From: AP-15 sp963781215
Lineage (GTDB): Bacteria; Pseudomonadota; Alphaproteobacteria; ATCC43930; CGMCC-115725
Length of the DNA stretch: 64,000 nucleotides
Direction: 5' to 3'
Assembly (NCBI GenBank): GCA_963781215.1
Contig: CAWAFE010000004.1
Location: 1-64,000, forward strand
In this document: positions 1-9,354 of the stretch, piece by piece
How the letters are laid out: the number at the start of each line of letters is the position of its first letter
Numbering within the stretch: the stretch's first letter is position 1
Translations under genes and position numbers: made by a program
The notes under the pieces: generated by a model
What the model saw: only the letters and a program-made list of their open reading frames with translations
Told to the model about the DNA's origin: nothing
Database searches by the model: none

Positions 1-45
1 TATCTTGCGGCGGCCGCACGGACCGCCACCGAGGCCATCGGTTAG
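1..45 (+). CDS. C-terminal end of a gene entering from the left
   Basis: The first 45 bases read as an open frame of 14 codons (alanine-rich) closed by TAG at 43-45. It would converge on the gene whose stop lies at 48. Too little is visible to identify a product, and the frame could be open by chance. Confidence 0.3.
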   Translation, partial: YLAAAARTATEAIG

Positions 46-47
46 GG

Positions 48-635
48 TCAGGCCGCCGTTGCGGTTGCAAGCAGGCGATGCCTCTTGCCGCGCTCCACCA
101 GCCCGGCGCCGAACAAGAGCCCGCCAACCGCGATTATGACCGACAGGCCATGGCCATGGCCAATTGAAGGAGCTGGTGCAGCGTCATAGAAGCGAGCATT
201 GCTCAAGGCTCCCGTTGTACTACTAAGCGTAAAGCTCGTCTGCAAGGTGTTGTAAAAGAAAACGAGCTCTCCCTGAGCGTTATGAATGGGTACGTAATTG
301 AACCCCAAAGGAACGCTCTCGGTAAAGGGATTGGTAAGCTTTTCATTGTTGGCCGTCAGCGTGGGCGTCGGTACGCTGAACAACGCGGCAATACCGCTCG
401 CTATCGTAGAAGGGTTTTGGTTCGGGAAATCGTCTTTAAAGTCAGGGGCCGTAATTTCGAGGATTTTCGTCGCGGGCGTCGGGGAAAAGCTGACAGTCCC
501 GGCGTTCATCGCGCTAGCATCGATGGAGGAGCCCGGCCCCACCACTATGACGGTCGCATGCGCCGCCGTGATGGATACAACAAGCACCAGCGCTGCCGCA
601 CCGGCGAGGATGGGAAGGAACCTGGATTTCAACAC
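48..635 (-). CDS. Secreted protein with PAP-x-IGHG C-terminal tail (copy 1)
   Basis: Unrecognised exported protein of about 195 residues. The frame is open upstream to 767, but that part carries no signal features. The GTG at 635 gives an N-terminus of basic residues, a hydrophobic run rich in Leu, Ala and Val, and an AHA cleavage-like site. The middle is Thr/Ser/Asn-rich, as in surface proteins. The C-terminus has three parts: a short motif PAPSIGHGHG, about 17 hydrophobic residues (SVIIAVGGLLFGAGLV), and a basic end ERGKRHRLLATATAA. This layout matches the general plan of C-terminal sorting tails such as PEP-CTERM, but the motif is different. The protein at 869-1668 has the same tail. No clear Shine-Dalgarno precedes the GTG, so the start is uncertain. 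Confidence 0.55.
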   Translation of the reverse strand: MLKSRFLPILAGAAALVLVVSITAAHATVIVVGPGSSIDASAMNAGTVSFSPTPATKILEITAPDFKDDFPNQNPSTIASGIAALFSVPTPTLTANNEKLTNPFTESVPLGFNYVPIHNAQGELVFFYNTLQTSFTLSSTTGALSNARFYDAAPAPSIGHGHGLSVIIAVGGLLFGAGLVERGKRHRLLATATAA

Positions 636-667
636 GGCGAAGCGCAGCCGGATAGGTGGGCTGCGTC

Positions 668-742
668 TCAGGCTGCCGCGTGTGCGAGGAGGGCGCCGAG
701 CAGACGACGCTTCCTGCCGCGCTCCAGGAGCTTCTGTTTCAT
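668..742 (-). pseudogene. Stranded copy of the tail motif (24-codon ORF)
   Basis: A short frame from ATG at 742 to TGA at 668 encodes a basic 24-mer whose core KLLERGRKRRLLGALL closely resembles the ends of the two tailed proteins (ERGKRHRLLATA and ERNKKHHLLATA). An in-frame TAG lies just upstream, and no hydrophobic segment remains. It looks like the last part of a third family member left after a deletion. An AGGGG sequence sits 6 bases before the ATG, so translation as a leader peptide cannot be excluded. It overlaps the open upstream part of the neighbouring frame. Confidence 0.4.
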
Positions 743-781
743 CGGGATCCCCTAAGAGCTGTCCCAACCCATCAAAATGTT

Positions 782-817
782 CCGGCCCAGCGAACCAGGA
801 AGGGTTCGCTGGGCCGG
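782..817 (-). terminator. Perfect 15-bp hairpin between the two tailed-protein genes
   Basis: Bases 782-796 and 803-817 are exact reverse complements with a 6-base loop. Read on the minus strand the stem follows the stop at 869 and is trailed by GGAACATTTT, a modest T-run. It fits an intrinsic terminator after the second tailed-protein gene, separating it from copy 1. Confidence 0.65.
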
Positions 818-868
818 GCCGAAACCGCAGGCTGATTTCAAATCAGATTAGGCTGTGCTGCGTGTCAA

Positions 869-1668
869 TCAGGCGGTTGCAAGTAAGTGATGCTTCTTGT
901 TGCGCTCCCAGAACTTAACGCCGAACACCAGGCCGCCGATAGCGAAAAGACCGCGAGGCCGTGCCCGATGACGGGCGCCGGCACCGCATTGTACGACACT
1001 GCCGTGAGGAGTACGTCGGAGGCGCTCCCGGTGGGATTCGAGGGAAGGTCCAGAACTCCGACAGCATGGATGCCGTCCGGCAGGTCGATTTCGCATTCGC
1101 CTGCGCCATCCGGTCCCGTCGTACATGTAGCCGCCGACAGGGTGCTGCCGAACAGAGAAAGCGCGCCGCCCGTCGTGGTTGCAGTCCACACTTGGAACAA
1201 CTCAGGGCCTTGCACCGAGCCGACCAGCACGTCCGTGATTGCGGTGTCACTTGTGACTTTGACGGAGGCGTTGATGCCGATCTCGCACGGGGTGGAGGGA
1301 TTGCCGCCACCCGGGTCGTCCGTGCAAGAAGTCGCTCCCGCGGCGTTCTCGCCAAGGCCACCCTCGATAAAGGGATTGGTTGGCGGCCCTGGCGGTGATT
1401 GGGTGGCCTTAAGCGTAAGCGCGGACCCGGTTGTGAACGTGTCGCTATAGCCTGTCGCCGTAAAGGTTTGCCCGCCAGGGGTCGTGAAAACTTGCGAGTT
1501 GGGGCAGATCAGGCCTTCATCGCCAGAGGTTGCGCTGGTGGCGCATCCAGGGCTTGGTGTGAATTGACCGAAGTAAGCTTCCGTGGCTTTCGCCGACCCG
1601 GTGCCGCCGGCGATCAGTGCTACCGCAGCGAGCGCGCCAAGCCAAAGAGACGATTTAAATTGTGACAT
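869..1668 (-). pseudogene. Secreted protein with PAP-x-IGHG tail (copy 2), frameshifted in the tail
   Basis: The start ATG at 1668 is supported by an AGGGGG Shine-Dalgarno and a clean signal peptide (SLWLGALAAVALIAGG, cleavage near AKA). The mature part is Gly/Thr/Ser-rich with several Cys, and no enzyme family is recognised. The C-terminus runs to VPAPVIGHGLAV in one frame. The expected hydrophobic segment and basic end (FAIGGLVFGVKFWERNKKHH, then LLATA) continue in the next frame and stop at 869. The break is at the A4 run at 945-948, so one base appears to be missing. Without it the frame reads on to a stop at 865 with an unrelated end. Restoring the base gives a tail matching copy 1, so either this is a sequence error or the gene has recently lost its anchor. 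Confidence 0.6.
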
Positions 1669-2455
1669 GTTCTGCCCCCTTTCGGAAGGTTCTCGCCAAG
1701 AAAGCCGGCGCACGGCCGCACGGAACATAACGCGCAAATCGCGGGCCAACGCCGAGTCAAACTCGAACATGATAGTTAACGGCGTTGCTCGCCGATCGGA
1801 AGCGCCGGGAAGTGTAAGGGATTCCGACGGCGATTTCCGCAGCACATCGCGATGGCGAGGAATCGACTAAAATGATATCAATCAGTTAGGCTTATGATCG
1901 GGCCCGGCCGGGCGTCGGATTTCTTTACAGCTCGCGGGCGCCCGCGCGTTCGCCGCGCACGCCGGAAAACCGGCCGGGATGTTGGCTTTCGCCGTTGGCC
2001 TGATCCCGCAGAGCGCCGTCAAATCGGGCACGGCCATGTGTCGGATCTTTTACACACGCTTACAAAGTGTTTCCAAGGCGCGAGACTGACAGCCGGTCGG
2101 CGCGCCTAGGCGGGTGCACATAGATCCGGCAATTGCACCAAGGCATGCGATCCGCCGGCCTGATCCGCACCGCTTTGCCGGCGACGATCCTCGTGCGGAC
2201 GTGGTTCCCGGCAAGACCAGCTCGCGGCGGCATACCCCTGTTCCACCTGTTTTTTGCAGGCCGAGATCAGGTATCCGGAACTCCCTCGAACGACGCTTCC
2301 GCAGCCGCTCGCCAGCTTCAAAGCGAGGACTGTACGATGCGATTGTGGCGATCGCGCGGCCATTGTGGGATCGATTATGTGTTGGAGCTTTTTACACAGA
2401 ATCGCGCCGGGGTTCCACGGCGGCGGCGCGCATAGCCCAAACAGGAAGGAAACGC
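1669..2455. other. Non-coding stretch without a supported gene
   Basis: Several open frames cross this region on both strands, but none has a recognisable domain, a good start site or codon bias like the neighbours. Its upper part (1669-1900) must hold the promoter of the gene starting at 1668. I could not pick out a convincing promoter, repeat or RNA. Confidence 0.5.
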
Positions 2456-2569
2456 ATGGCTTCCCCACGATCCCCGGGAACCGGACGGCGCGCGGCTCGG
2501 GAGGCTGTAGCTTCCTATCCTGCCCCCAAAGCGCCAGCCGATCGGCGGGCGCGCACCGATCGGCTCTGA
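2456..2569 (+). CDS. Possible small basic protein
   Basis: A 37-codon frame starts at ATG 2456, with the strong purine-rich site AGGAAGG ending 6 bases upstream. The product is rich in Arg, Ala and Pro and has no recognisable domain. The good ribosome-binding site is the only support. It stands alone between non-coding stretches and ends about 90 bases before the tRNA-Thr. Confidence 0.25.
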   Translation: MASPRSPGTGRRAAREAVASYPAPKAPADRRARTDRL

Positions 2570-2660
2570 GTTTGGGCAGGGGTCAGCATGTTCTCGGCGC
2601 GTTCGGTCGCTTCCGGTTCGATCTGGTCAGGCTAAACTATTGCGAAACCGCTGGAAAACA

Positions 2661-2735
2661 TGGTGCTGCCGGTGGGTATCGAACCTACGACCTCCCCCTT
2701 ACCAAGGGGGTGCTCTACCACTGAGCTACGGCAGC
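2661..2735 (-). tRNA. tRNA-Thr (anticodon GGT)
   Basis: On the minus strand the 75-base sequence begins GCTGCCG and ends with an encoded CCA. It contains the D-loop block TAGCTCAGTGGTAGAGC, a five-pair anticodon stem of C/G pairs enclosing TTGGTAA (anticodon GGT, plus-strand 2701-2703), and the T-loop block GGTTCGATACC. The acceptor arms GCTGCCG/CGGCAGC pair fully. Confidence 0.95.
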
Positions 2736-2864
2736 GCCGGACGCGGCGACCGAATACACGACGCGCCCGCGGTTGGCAAGGCAACGGGCCGCGCCGAGAC
2801 ATACGCTCCTCGGAGTTGCAAGGAGGTTCTTGACACAGCCCTCAGGCTCTCGTTGCATCCTGGC

Positions 2865-3050
2865 ATGAGCGGTGGTCCGAATCGTACCGGCAAGAAACAG
2901 GCCGAGCAGGCGGCGCGCGAGGCGCGGCTGGCCAAAGCACTGCGCGACAATCTGCTGCGGCGCAAGGAGCAGGGTCGCGCGCGGGAAGCGCTCGACGGAT
3001 CTACCGCAGAAGGGGCCGGGCGGCTTGAGCGGCGCACCTCTCTCCAGTAA
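2865..3050 (+). CDS. Small conserved charged protein upstream of murA
   Basis: A 61-residue, strongly basic, Ala/Arg/Lys-rich protein. Its central helix-prone core (AAREARLAKALRDNLLRRK) resembles the short hypothetical proteins often found just before murA in alphaproteobacteria. I chose the ATG at 2865 because the longer upstream frame runs through the tRNA-Thr. The function is unknown. The gene is on the same strand as murA, 74 bases upstream. Confidence 0.65.
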   Translation: MSGGPNRTGKKQAEQAAREARLAKALRDNLLRRKEQGRAREALDGSTAEGAGRLERRTSLQ

Positions 3051-3124
3051 AAGCAATCGCCACGGCGGGAGGGATTGACGATCCGCCGTCGCCGTCCCTT
3101 CGGGCGGTGCGTGGAGCCGAGGCG

Positions 3125-4382
<1,258 letters not shown>

Positions 4383-4393
<11 letters not shown>

Positions 4394-4850
4394 CGGTAAC
4401 GGCACCGCGCTCAAACTGCGGGCCGAGGACGCCGATGACCTGGCGGTGCTCTCGGCCTGCCTGCAGGACGCGCTGGTTGCCGTCCGCGATCTTGCCTTTG
4501 ATCCGGAAGGGCGGATCTTCGTGCTGATCGCCAACCGGTTTCGCTGGGAGGGCGCTGGCGGCCCGGTACCCGGCGAGGCCGGGAACGAGCGCATCTTGTG
4601 CGGGGTCGCCTTTCGCGAGGTCGCCGGCGTCGCCTATCGCGGCTTCCGCCGCAGCGACGACGACCGGATCCTCTCGCTGCTGGCGATCCGTCCCGACGAT
4701 GCCGGTGTCGACGGTGCCATCCTCCTCGAATTCTCCGGCGGGGCTGCGATCCGGATCGAGGCCGCCCGCATCCTCTGCCGGGCCAAGGATCTCGGCGAGC
4801 CCTGGCCCACGCCCTGGCGCCCGCGGCACGATGCCGAGGAGCCGGCGTGA
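4383..4850 (+). CDS. DUF2948 family protein
   Basis: A 155-residue protein of the DUF2948 family, conserved in alphaproteobacteria between murA and hisG. Its biochemical role is unknown. The start (MAPDGNG) overlaps the end of murA by 11 bases, and its TGA overlaps the GTG start of hisG, so the three are probably translationally coupled. The sequence has alternating hydrophobic stretches with Arg/Asp and no membrane segment or signal peptide. Confidence 0.85.
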
Positions 4851-5527
4851 CGCAGCGCCTCGAAGACCGTTTGGTGATGGCGCTGCCGAACGGCCGCATT
4901 CTCGGCGAGGTGATGCCTCTCCTGCGCCGTGCCGGCATCGATCCCGAGCCTGCATTTGACGATCCGGATTCGCGCCAGCTGCGCTTTGCGACGAGCGACG
5001 ACGGCCTCGACCTGGTCCGGGTGCGCAATTTCGACGTCGCCACCTTTGTCGCCTTCGGCGCCGCGCATCTGGGCGTCGCCGGCAACGACGTGCTGATGGA
5101 GTTCGACTACTCGGAGGTCTATGCCCCGCTAGACCTCGACATCGGGCACTGCCACGTCGCGGTAGCGGCGGTGGCGGATTGCGCCGGCCGCGAGGAGATC
5201 AGGCGCTGGAGCCACATCCGGGTGGCGACAAAATACCCGGAGATCACCCGACGCCATTTCGGCGCCCGCGGCATCCAGGCCGAATGTATCAAGCTCAACG
5301 GTGCCATCGAGCTCGCCCCCAGGCTCGGCCTTTGCCGCCACATCGTCGATCTGGTTCAAACCGGCGCCACGCTCGAAGCAAACGGGCTGGTCGAGATCGA
5401 GCGGATCGCCGAGATCAGCTCGCGGCTGATCGTCAACCGCCCGGCGCTAAAGACCCGGCCGGAAATGGTCGGCGGTTGGATCGACCGCTTGCGCGACGCG
5501 GTCGGCGCCGCCGGCGGCCCGAGGTAG
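4847..5527 (+). CDS. hisG: ATP phosphoribosyltransferase, short form
   Basis: Catalyses the first step of histidine synthesis, joining ATP and PRPP. At 226 residues it is the short HisG type, lacking the C-terminal regulatory domain. Such enzymes normally need the HisZ partner, which is not in this window. The family N-terminus (ALPNGRIL) and the later TGATLEANGL phosphate-binding loop are visible. The GTG start at 4847 overlaps the previous stop (GTGA) and lies four bases upstream of hisD. Confidence 0.93.
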   Translation: MTQRLEDRLVMALPNGRILGEVMPLLRRAGIDPEPAFDDPDSRQLRFATSDDGLDLVRVRNFDVATFVAFGAAHLGVAGNDVLMEFDYSEVYAPLDLDIGHCHVAVAAVADCAGREEIRRWSHIRVATKYPEITRRHFGARGIQAECIKLNGAIELAPRLGLCRHIVDLVQTGATLEANGLVEIERIAEISSRLIVNRPALKTRPEMVGGWIDRLRDAVGAAGGPR

Positions 5528-5530
5528 CCG

Positions 5531-6835
5531 ATGCCGATCACCCTGTCCACACGCGCACCCGATTTCGAGGCCGGCTTTCGCCGCCTGATCGAGGCAAAGC
5601 GGGAGAGTGCCGCCGATGTCGACGCGGCGGTCGCGGCGATCGTCGAGGATGTCGCCCGCCGCGGCGATGCGGCGCTGAGCGAGTACACAAGCCGCTTCGA
5701 CGGCGCCGATTTCGGAGCTGCCGGCCCTCGCCTCGCACGCCATCAAATCACAGCGGCCGCCGCGACGGTTCCGGCCGAGACGATGGCCGCGCTGCGGCTG
5801 GCGGCGGATAGGATCGAGAGCTTTCATCGCCGTCAGCTGCCGCCGCCGATCGATTACGTCGACGCGCTCGGGGTCAGGCTTGCCGCGCGCTGGCGCCCGC
5901 TGGCGGCGGTCGGGCTCTATGTCCCCGGCGGCACCGCCGCCTATCCCTCCTCGGTGCTGATGAACGCGATCCCGGCCAAGGTGGCGGGGGTCGAGAGGCT
6001 GGTGATGACCGTGCCGGCGCCGGACGGCGTGCTCAACCCGCTCGTTCTCGCCGCGGCCGATCTCGTTGGGATCGACGAAATCTACCGGATCGGCGGGGCA
6101 CAGGCGGTGGCGGCGCTCGCTTACGGGACGGCGACGATCGCGCCGGTCGACAAGATCGTCGGGCCCGGGAACGCCTTTGTCGCGGCGGCCAAGCGCCGGG
6201 TTTTCGGCCGTGTCGGCATCGACCTGATCGCCGGCCCGTCCGAGATTCTGGTCGTCGCCGATCGGCACAACGACCCGGCATGGATTGCCGCCGACCTGTT
6301 GTCGCAGGCGGAGCACGACGAGGCGGCGCAGGCGATCCTCGTTGCCGACGACGCCGATTTCGCGCGGCGGGTCGAAGCCGCGGTCGAAGCCCACCTCGCC
6401 CGCCTGTCGCGGGCGGAAATCGCGCGCGCGAGCTGGGAGCGGAACGGCGCGGTCTTGCTGGTCGCTGATTGGAGCGAGGCGCCGGCCTTGATCGACCGGA
6501 TCGCGCCCGAGCACCTCGAGCTGGCGCTCGACGAGGCCGACGCGCTGGCCGATCGGGTCCATCACGCCGGTGCGATCTTTCTCGGCCGCTACACGCCCGA
6601 AGCGATCGGCGACTATATCGCCGGCCCCAACCATGTCCTGCCGACCGCGCGCAGCGCGCGCTTTTCATCCGGCCTCGGTGTCCTCGATTTTTTGAAGCGC
6701 AGCTCGCTCGTGCGTTGCGACGCGGCGAGCCTCGCCGCGCTCGGCCCCGCCGCGATCCGCCTCGCCGAGGCGGAAGGGCTCGACGCGCATGCGCTGTCGC
6801 TGTCGATCCGGCTCGGCCGACGGCGAGAGCGCTGA
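5531..6835 (+). CDS. hisD: Histidinol dehydrogenase
   Basis: A 434-residue zinc enzyme that oxidises L-histidinol to L-histidine in two NAD-dependent steps. The family signatures VPGGTAAYPSSVLMN, the zinc-ligand region SQAEHDE, and PEHLEL near the C-terminal third are present. It starts 4 bases after hisG and is followed after 10 bases by the UPF0262 gene. Its length and motifs are complete. Confidence 0.97.
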   Translation: MPITLSTRAPDFEAGFRRLIEAKRESAADVDAAVAAIVEDVARRGDAALSEYTSRFDGADFGAAGPRLARHQITAAAATVPAETMAALRLAADRIESFHRRQLPPPIDYVDALGVRLAARWRPLAAVGLYVPGGTAAYPSSVLMNAIPAKVAGVERLVMTVPAPDGVLNPLVLAAADLVGIDEIYRIGGAQAVAALAYGTATIAPVDKIVGPGNAFVAAAKRRVFGRVGIDLIAGPSEILVVADRHNDPAWIAADLLSQAEHDEAAQAILVADDADFARRVEAAVEAHLARLSRAEIARASWERNGAVLLVADWSEAPALIDRIAPEHLELALDEADALADRVHHAGAIFLGRYTPEAIGDYIAGPNHVLPTARSARFSSGLGVLDFLKRSSLVRCDAASLAALGPAAIRLAEAEGLDAHALSLSIRLGRRRER

Positions 6836-6845
6836 CCCGGCCGCC

Positions 6846-7322
6846 ATGGCCGACCAGAAGCAGCGGATCGCCGGCATCATTCTCGACGAGCACACCGTCG
6901 TCCGCCGCAGCCCCGATATCGAGCACGAGCGGGCGGTGGCGATCTTTGACCTCATCGAGGAAAACCAATTCGCGCCGGCTTCGGGCCTCGAAGGGCCGTT
7001 CCACCTGCATCTGGCGATCGAGGAGAACCGGCTGGCGATCCAGATTCGCTCGGAGGCGGCTGGGGCGTGCGAGACGATCGTGCTGCCGCTCGCCCCGTTT
7101 CGCGGCATCGTCCGCGATTATTTCATGGTCTGCGAGAGCTATTACGAGGCGATCCGCCGTTCGAGCCTGGCGCAGATCGAGGCGATCGATGTGGGCCGGC
7201 GCTCGCTACACGACGAGGGCTCGACCTTGCTGATGGAGCGGCTCGGCGACAAGGTCGCGATCGACCACGGCACCGCCCGGCGGCTCTTCACCTTGATCTG
7301 CGTACTGCATCTGCGCGGATGA
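6846..7322 (+). CDS. UPF0262 family protein
   Basis: A 158-residue protein of the uncharacterised UPF0262 family, found after hisD in alphaproteobacteria. The start at 6846 (MADQKQRIAGI) fits the family, and the longer frame upstream overlaps hisD. It is acidic with no signal or membrane segment. In many relatives infA lies between this gene and maf, but only 7 bases separate them here. Confidence 0.88.
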   Translation: MADQKQRIAGIILDEHTVVRRSPDIEHERAVAIFDLIEENQFAPASGLEGPFHLHLAIEENRLAIQIRSEAAGACETIVLPLAPFRGIVRDYFMVCESYYEAIRRSSLAQIEAIDVGRRSLHDEGSTLLMERLGDKVAIDHGTARRLFTLICVLHLRG

Positions 7323-7329
7323 GCCTCGC

Positions 7330-7926
7330 GTGACCGGGCCGCTCCTCGTGCTTGCCTCGGCCTCGCCGCGCCGGCTCGAATTGCTCCGCCAGATCGGGAT
7401 CGAGCCCGACCGTGTCGACCCCGCCGAGATCGACGAGACCCCGCAGCCGGGCGAGGAGCCGGCGGCCCATGCCCTTCGCCTCGCCGAGGAAAAGGCGCGG
7501 GCAGTGCTGCCCCGCCATTCCGGCGCCTATATCCTCGCTGCCGACACCGTCGTCGCCTGCGGCCGGCGCATCCTCCCCAAGACCCTGGACGAGGCGAGCG
7601 CGCGGCGCTGCCTGGAGCTGTTGTCCGGGCGGCGTCATCGCGTCCATTCCGGCGTAGCGCTCTTCGATCCCGCCGGCCGGATGTGGCTCCGCCATGTCGA
7701 AAGCCGGGTCGGCTTCAAGCATCTGAGCGCGGCGGAGATCGCGGCCTATCTCCACAGCGGCGAATGGCGCGGCAAGGCCGGCGGCTACGCGATCCAGGGC
7801 CGCGCCGCCGTCCTTATCCGCTGGCTCAGCGGCTCCTATTCGAACGTGGTCGGGCTGCCGCTGTTCGAGACGGCGCAGTTGCTGGCGGGCCACGGATGTC
7901 ATCCGAATTGCCCCGCGAGCTTGTAA
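7330..7926 (+). CDS. maf: Maf family nucleotide pyrophosphatase
   Basis: A 198-residue Maf protein. The family hydrolyses non-canonical or modified nucleoside triphosphates. The N-terminal LASASPRRLELL signature, the DETP element and the AADTVV segment are all present, and the C-terminal half has the typical GKAGGYAIQGR motif. Translation starts at a GTG. The gene's 3' end overlaps the start of the RNase gene by 31 bases. Confidence 0.92.
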   Translation: MTGPLLVLASASPRRLELLRQIGIEPDRVDPAEIDETPQPGEEPAAHALRLAEEKARAVLPRHSGAYILAADTVVACGRRILPKTLDEASARRCLELLSGRRHRVHSGVALFDPAGRMWLRHVESRVGFKHLSAAEIAAYLHSGEWRGKAGGYAIQGRAAVLIRWLSGSYSNVVGLPLFETAQLLAGHGCHPNCPASL

Positions 7927-9338
7927 TCGCTGCCGGGCCCGGCGAGTGGCGCGCGGCGCTGGTCGAGGATGGCGCCGCGGTCGAGCTCTATGTCGAGCGC
8001 GGCGACCGCGCCGAGGCGGGAGCCGTTTACCTCGGCCGAGTGCAGCGACTGCTGCCGGCGCTCGGCGCCGTCCTCGTCGATATCGGCGGCGATCGCCCGG
8101 CGTTTTTGCCGCAGCGCGAAACCGCTCCGCGCGGCCGGCGGCTCGATGAAGGCGAGCGCGTGGTCGTGCAGGTCCGCCGCGAAGCCCAGGGCGGCAAGGC
8201 GGCGCGGCTGACAATGGCCGCGGTGCTGCGCGGCAAGCTCATCGAGCTGGTGGCGGGCCGCCCAGGCATCGCCGGCGATGAGGAGCGGTCGCCCGAAGAT
8301 CGCGACCGGCTGCTGGCGGCGGTGCGTGCCGGCCCCCACCCCGACCCTCCCCCGTGGCCACGGGGGAGGGAGGGACCCGTCGCGCCAGCGATGGGAGGGT
8401 GGGGGCCGGCACGCACCGAAATCGGACTCAGGCTCCTCCGATCGGCTCCCGTCGATGCTCTGACGGACGAAGCAGCGATCCTCTTGCGGCGCTGGCAAGA
8501 CATCTTCGACCGCGCCACCCGCCTCGACCCGCCGGCCCGGCTCGACCCGCCCTCCACCTTCGCCACGGCGCTCGCGAATACATCGACGGCCGCGCCTGAG
8601 CGCATTCTCGCCGACGAGCCGGCGGCAATCCCGGAAATCCGCGCTGCCTTTCCTAATGCCGAGGTCACTCACCAGCCGGAAACCGAGTGGCCGATCGACC
8701 TCGACGCCGTCTTCGAGGGGGCCTTGGCGCCGACCATCGGCCTCGACAACCGCGGTTCCATTCATGTCGAAACGACCCGCGCGGCGGTGCTGATCGATGT
8801 CGATACCGGGACGCCGGAGACGGGATCGCCGGAGCGCGCGGCACTGGCGGCCAATCTCGCCGCCGTGGCGGTGATCGCCCGCGAGATCCGGCTGCGCAAT
8901 CTGGGCGGCGGGATCGTCGTCGATTTTGTCGGACTCGACCGCCCGCGGCTGCGCGAGCGGGTGCGTGCGGCCCTTGCCGAAGCGCTTGCGCGCGATCCCG
9001 CCGCGCCGCAGATCCTCGGCTGGACCCGGCTCGGCCATCTCGAGCTGGTGCGGCCCCGCCGCGGCCGCCCGCTCGCCGAGGCATTGCTCGAACCAGGGAG
9101 AGGATTGATCAAGACGGCGGTTACGCTCGCGCACGAAGCATTGCACGCCTTGCGAGGCGAGGCGCGGGCGCAGCCGGGTTATGGCTGGTGCCTCAGGGTG
9201 GCACCCGAGGTCGCCGGGGCGTTGGCCGGGCCCGCCGCCGGTGCGCTGCGCGCGCTCGAAGTCCGCCTGGCGCGCAAAATCAAGGTCATCGCCGAATCGG
9301 ATCGCGCATGCGAGCGGTTCGAGATCATCCGAATGTGA
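7896..9338 (+). CDS. rng: Ribonuclease E/G family protein with an in-frame repeat insertion
   Basis: A 480-residue endoribonuclease of the short RNase G type. An S1-like RNA-binding region (GAVYLGRVQRLLPALGAVLV) comes first. The catalytic core then has the two metal-binding aspartates, in LIDVDTGTPETG and GGIVVDFVGL. The CPxCxGxG zinc link of RNase E is absent. Between roughly residues 142 and 174 the protein contains a Pro/Gly-rich stretch encoded entirely by a palindromic repeat (8321-8417), which interrupts the linker after the S1 region without breaking the frame. The ATG at 7896 lies inside maf, and yacG follows after 16 bases. Confidence 0.9.
   Translation: MSSELPRELVIAAGPGEWRAALVEDGAAVELYVERGDRAEAGAVYLGRVQRLLPALGAVLVDIGGDRPAFLPQRETAPRGRRLDEGERVVVQVRREAQGGKAARLTMAAVLRGKLIELVAGRPGIAGDEERSPEDRDRLLAAVRAGPHPDPPPWPRGREGPVAPAMGGWGPARTEIGLRLLRSAPVDALTDEAAILLRRWQDIFDRATRLDPPARLDPPSTFATALANTSTAAPERILADEPAAIPEIRAAFPNAEVTHQPETEWPIDLDAVFEGALAPTIGLDNRGSIHVETTRAAVLIDVDTGTPETGSPERAALAANLAAVAVIAREIRLRNLGGGIVVDFVGLDRPRLRERVRAALAEALARDPAAPQILGWTRLGHLELVRPRRGRPLAEALLEPGRGLIKTAVTLAHEALHALRGEARAQPGYGWCLRVAPEVAGALAGPAAGALRALEVRLARKIKVIAESDRACERFEIIRM
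8321..8417. repeat. Palindromic repeat element inside the RNase G/E gene
   Basis: The outer arms 8321-8341 and 8397-8417 are exact 21-base reverse complements. A second pair (ACCCTCCC at 8344-8351 and GGGAGGGT at 8393-8400) extends the stem, and the middle holds another hairpin, CCCCCGTGGCCACGGGGG. C-rich/G-rich palindromes of this sort are usually intergenic repeats in alphaproteobacteria. Here the whole element is read through as protein. Confidence 0.8.
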
Positions 9339-9354
9339 TTATATCGGTTCCGCT

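Noticed and set aside
2106..2468. 120-codon minus-strand frame upstream of tRNA-Thr
   Set aside because: No domain, no good start and no coding bias; it overlaps the better-supported small frame at 2456.
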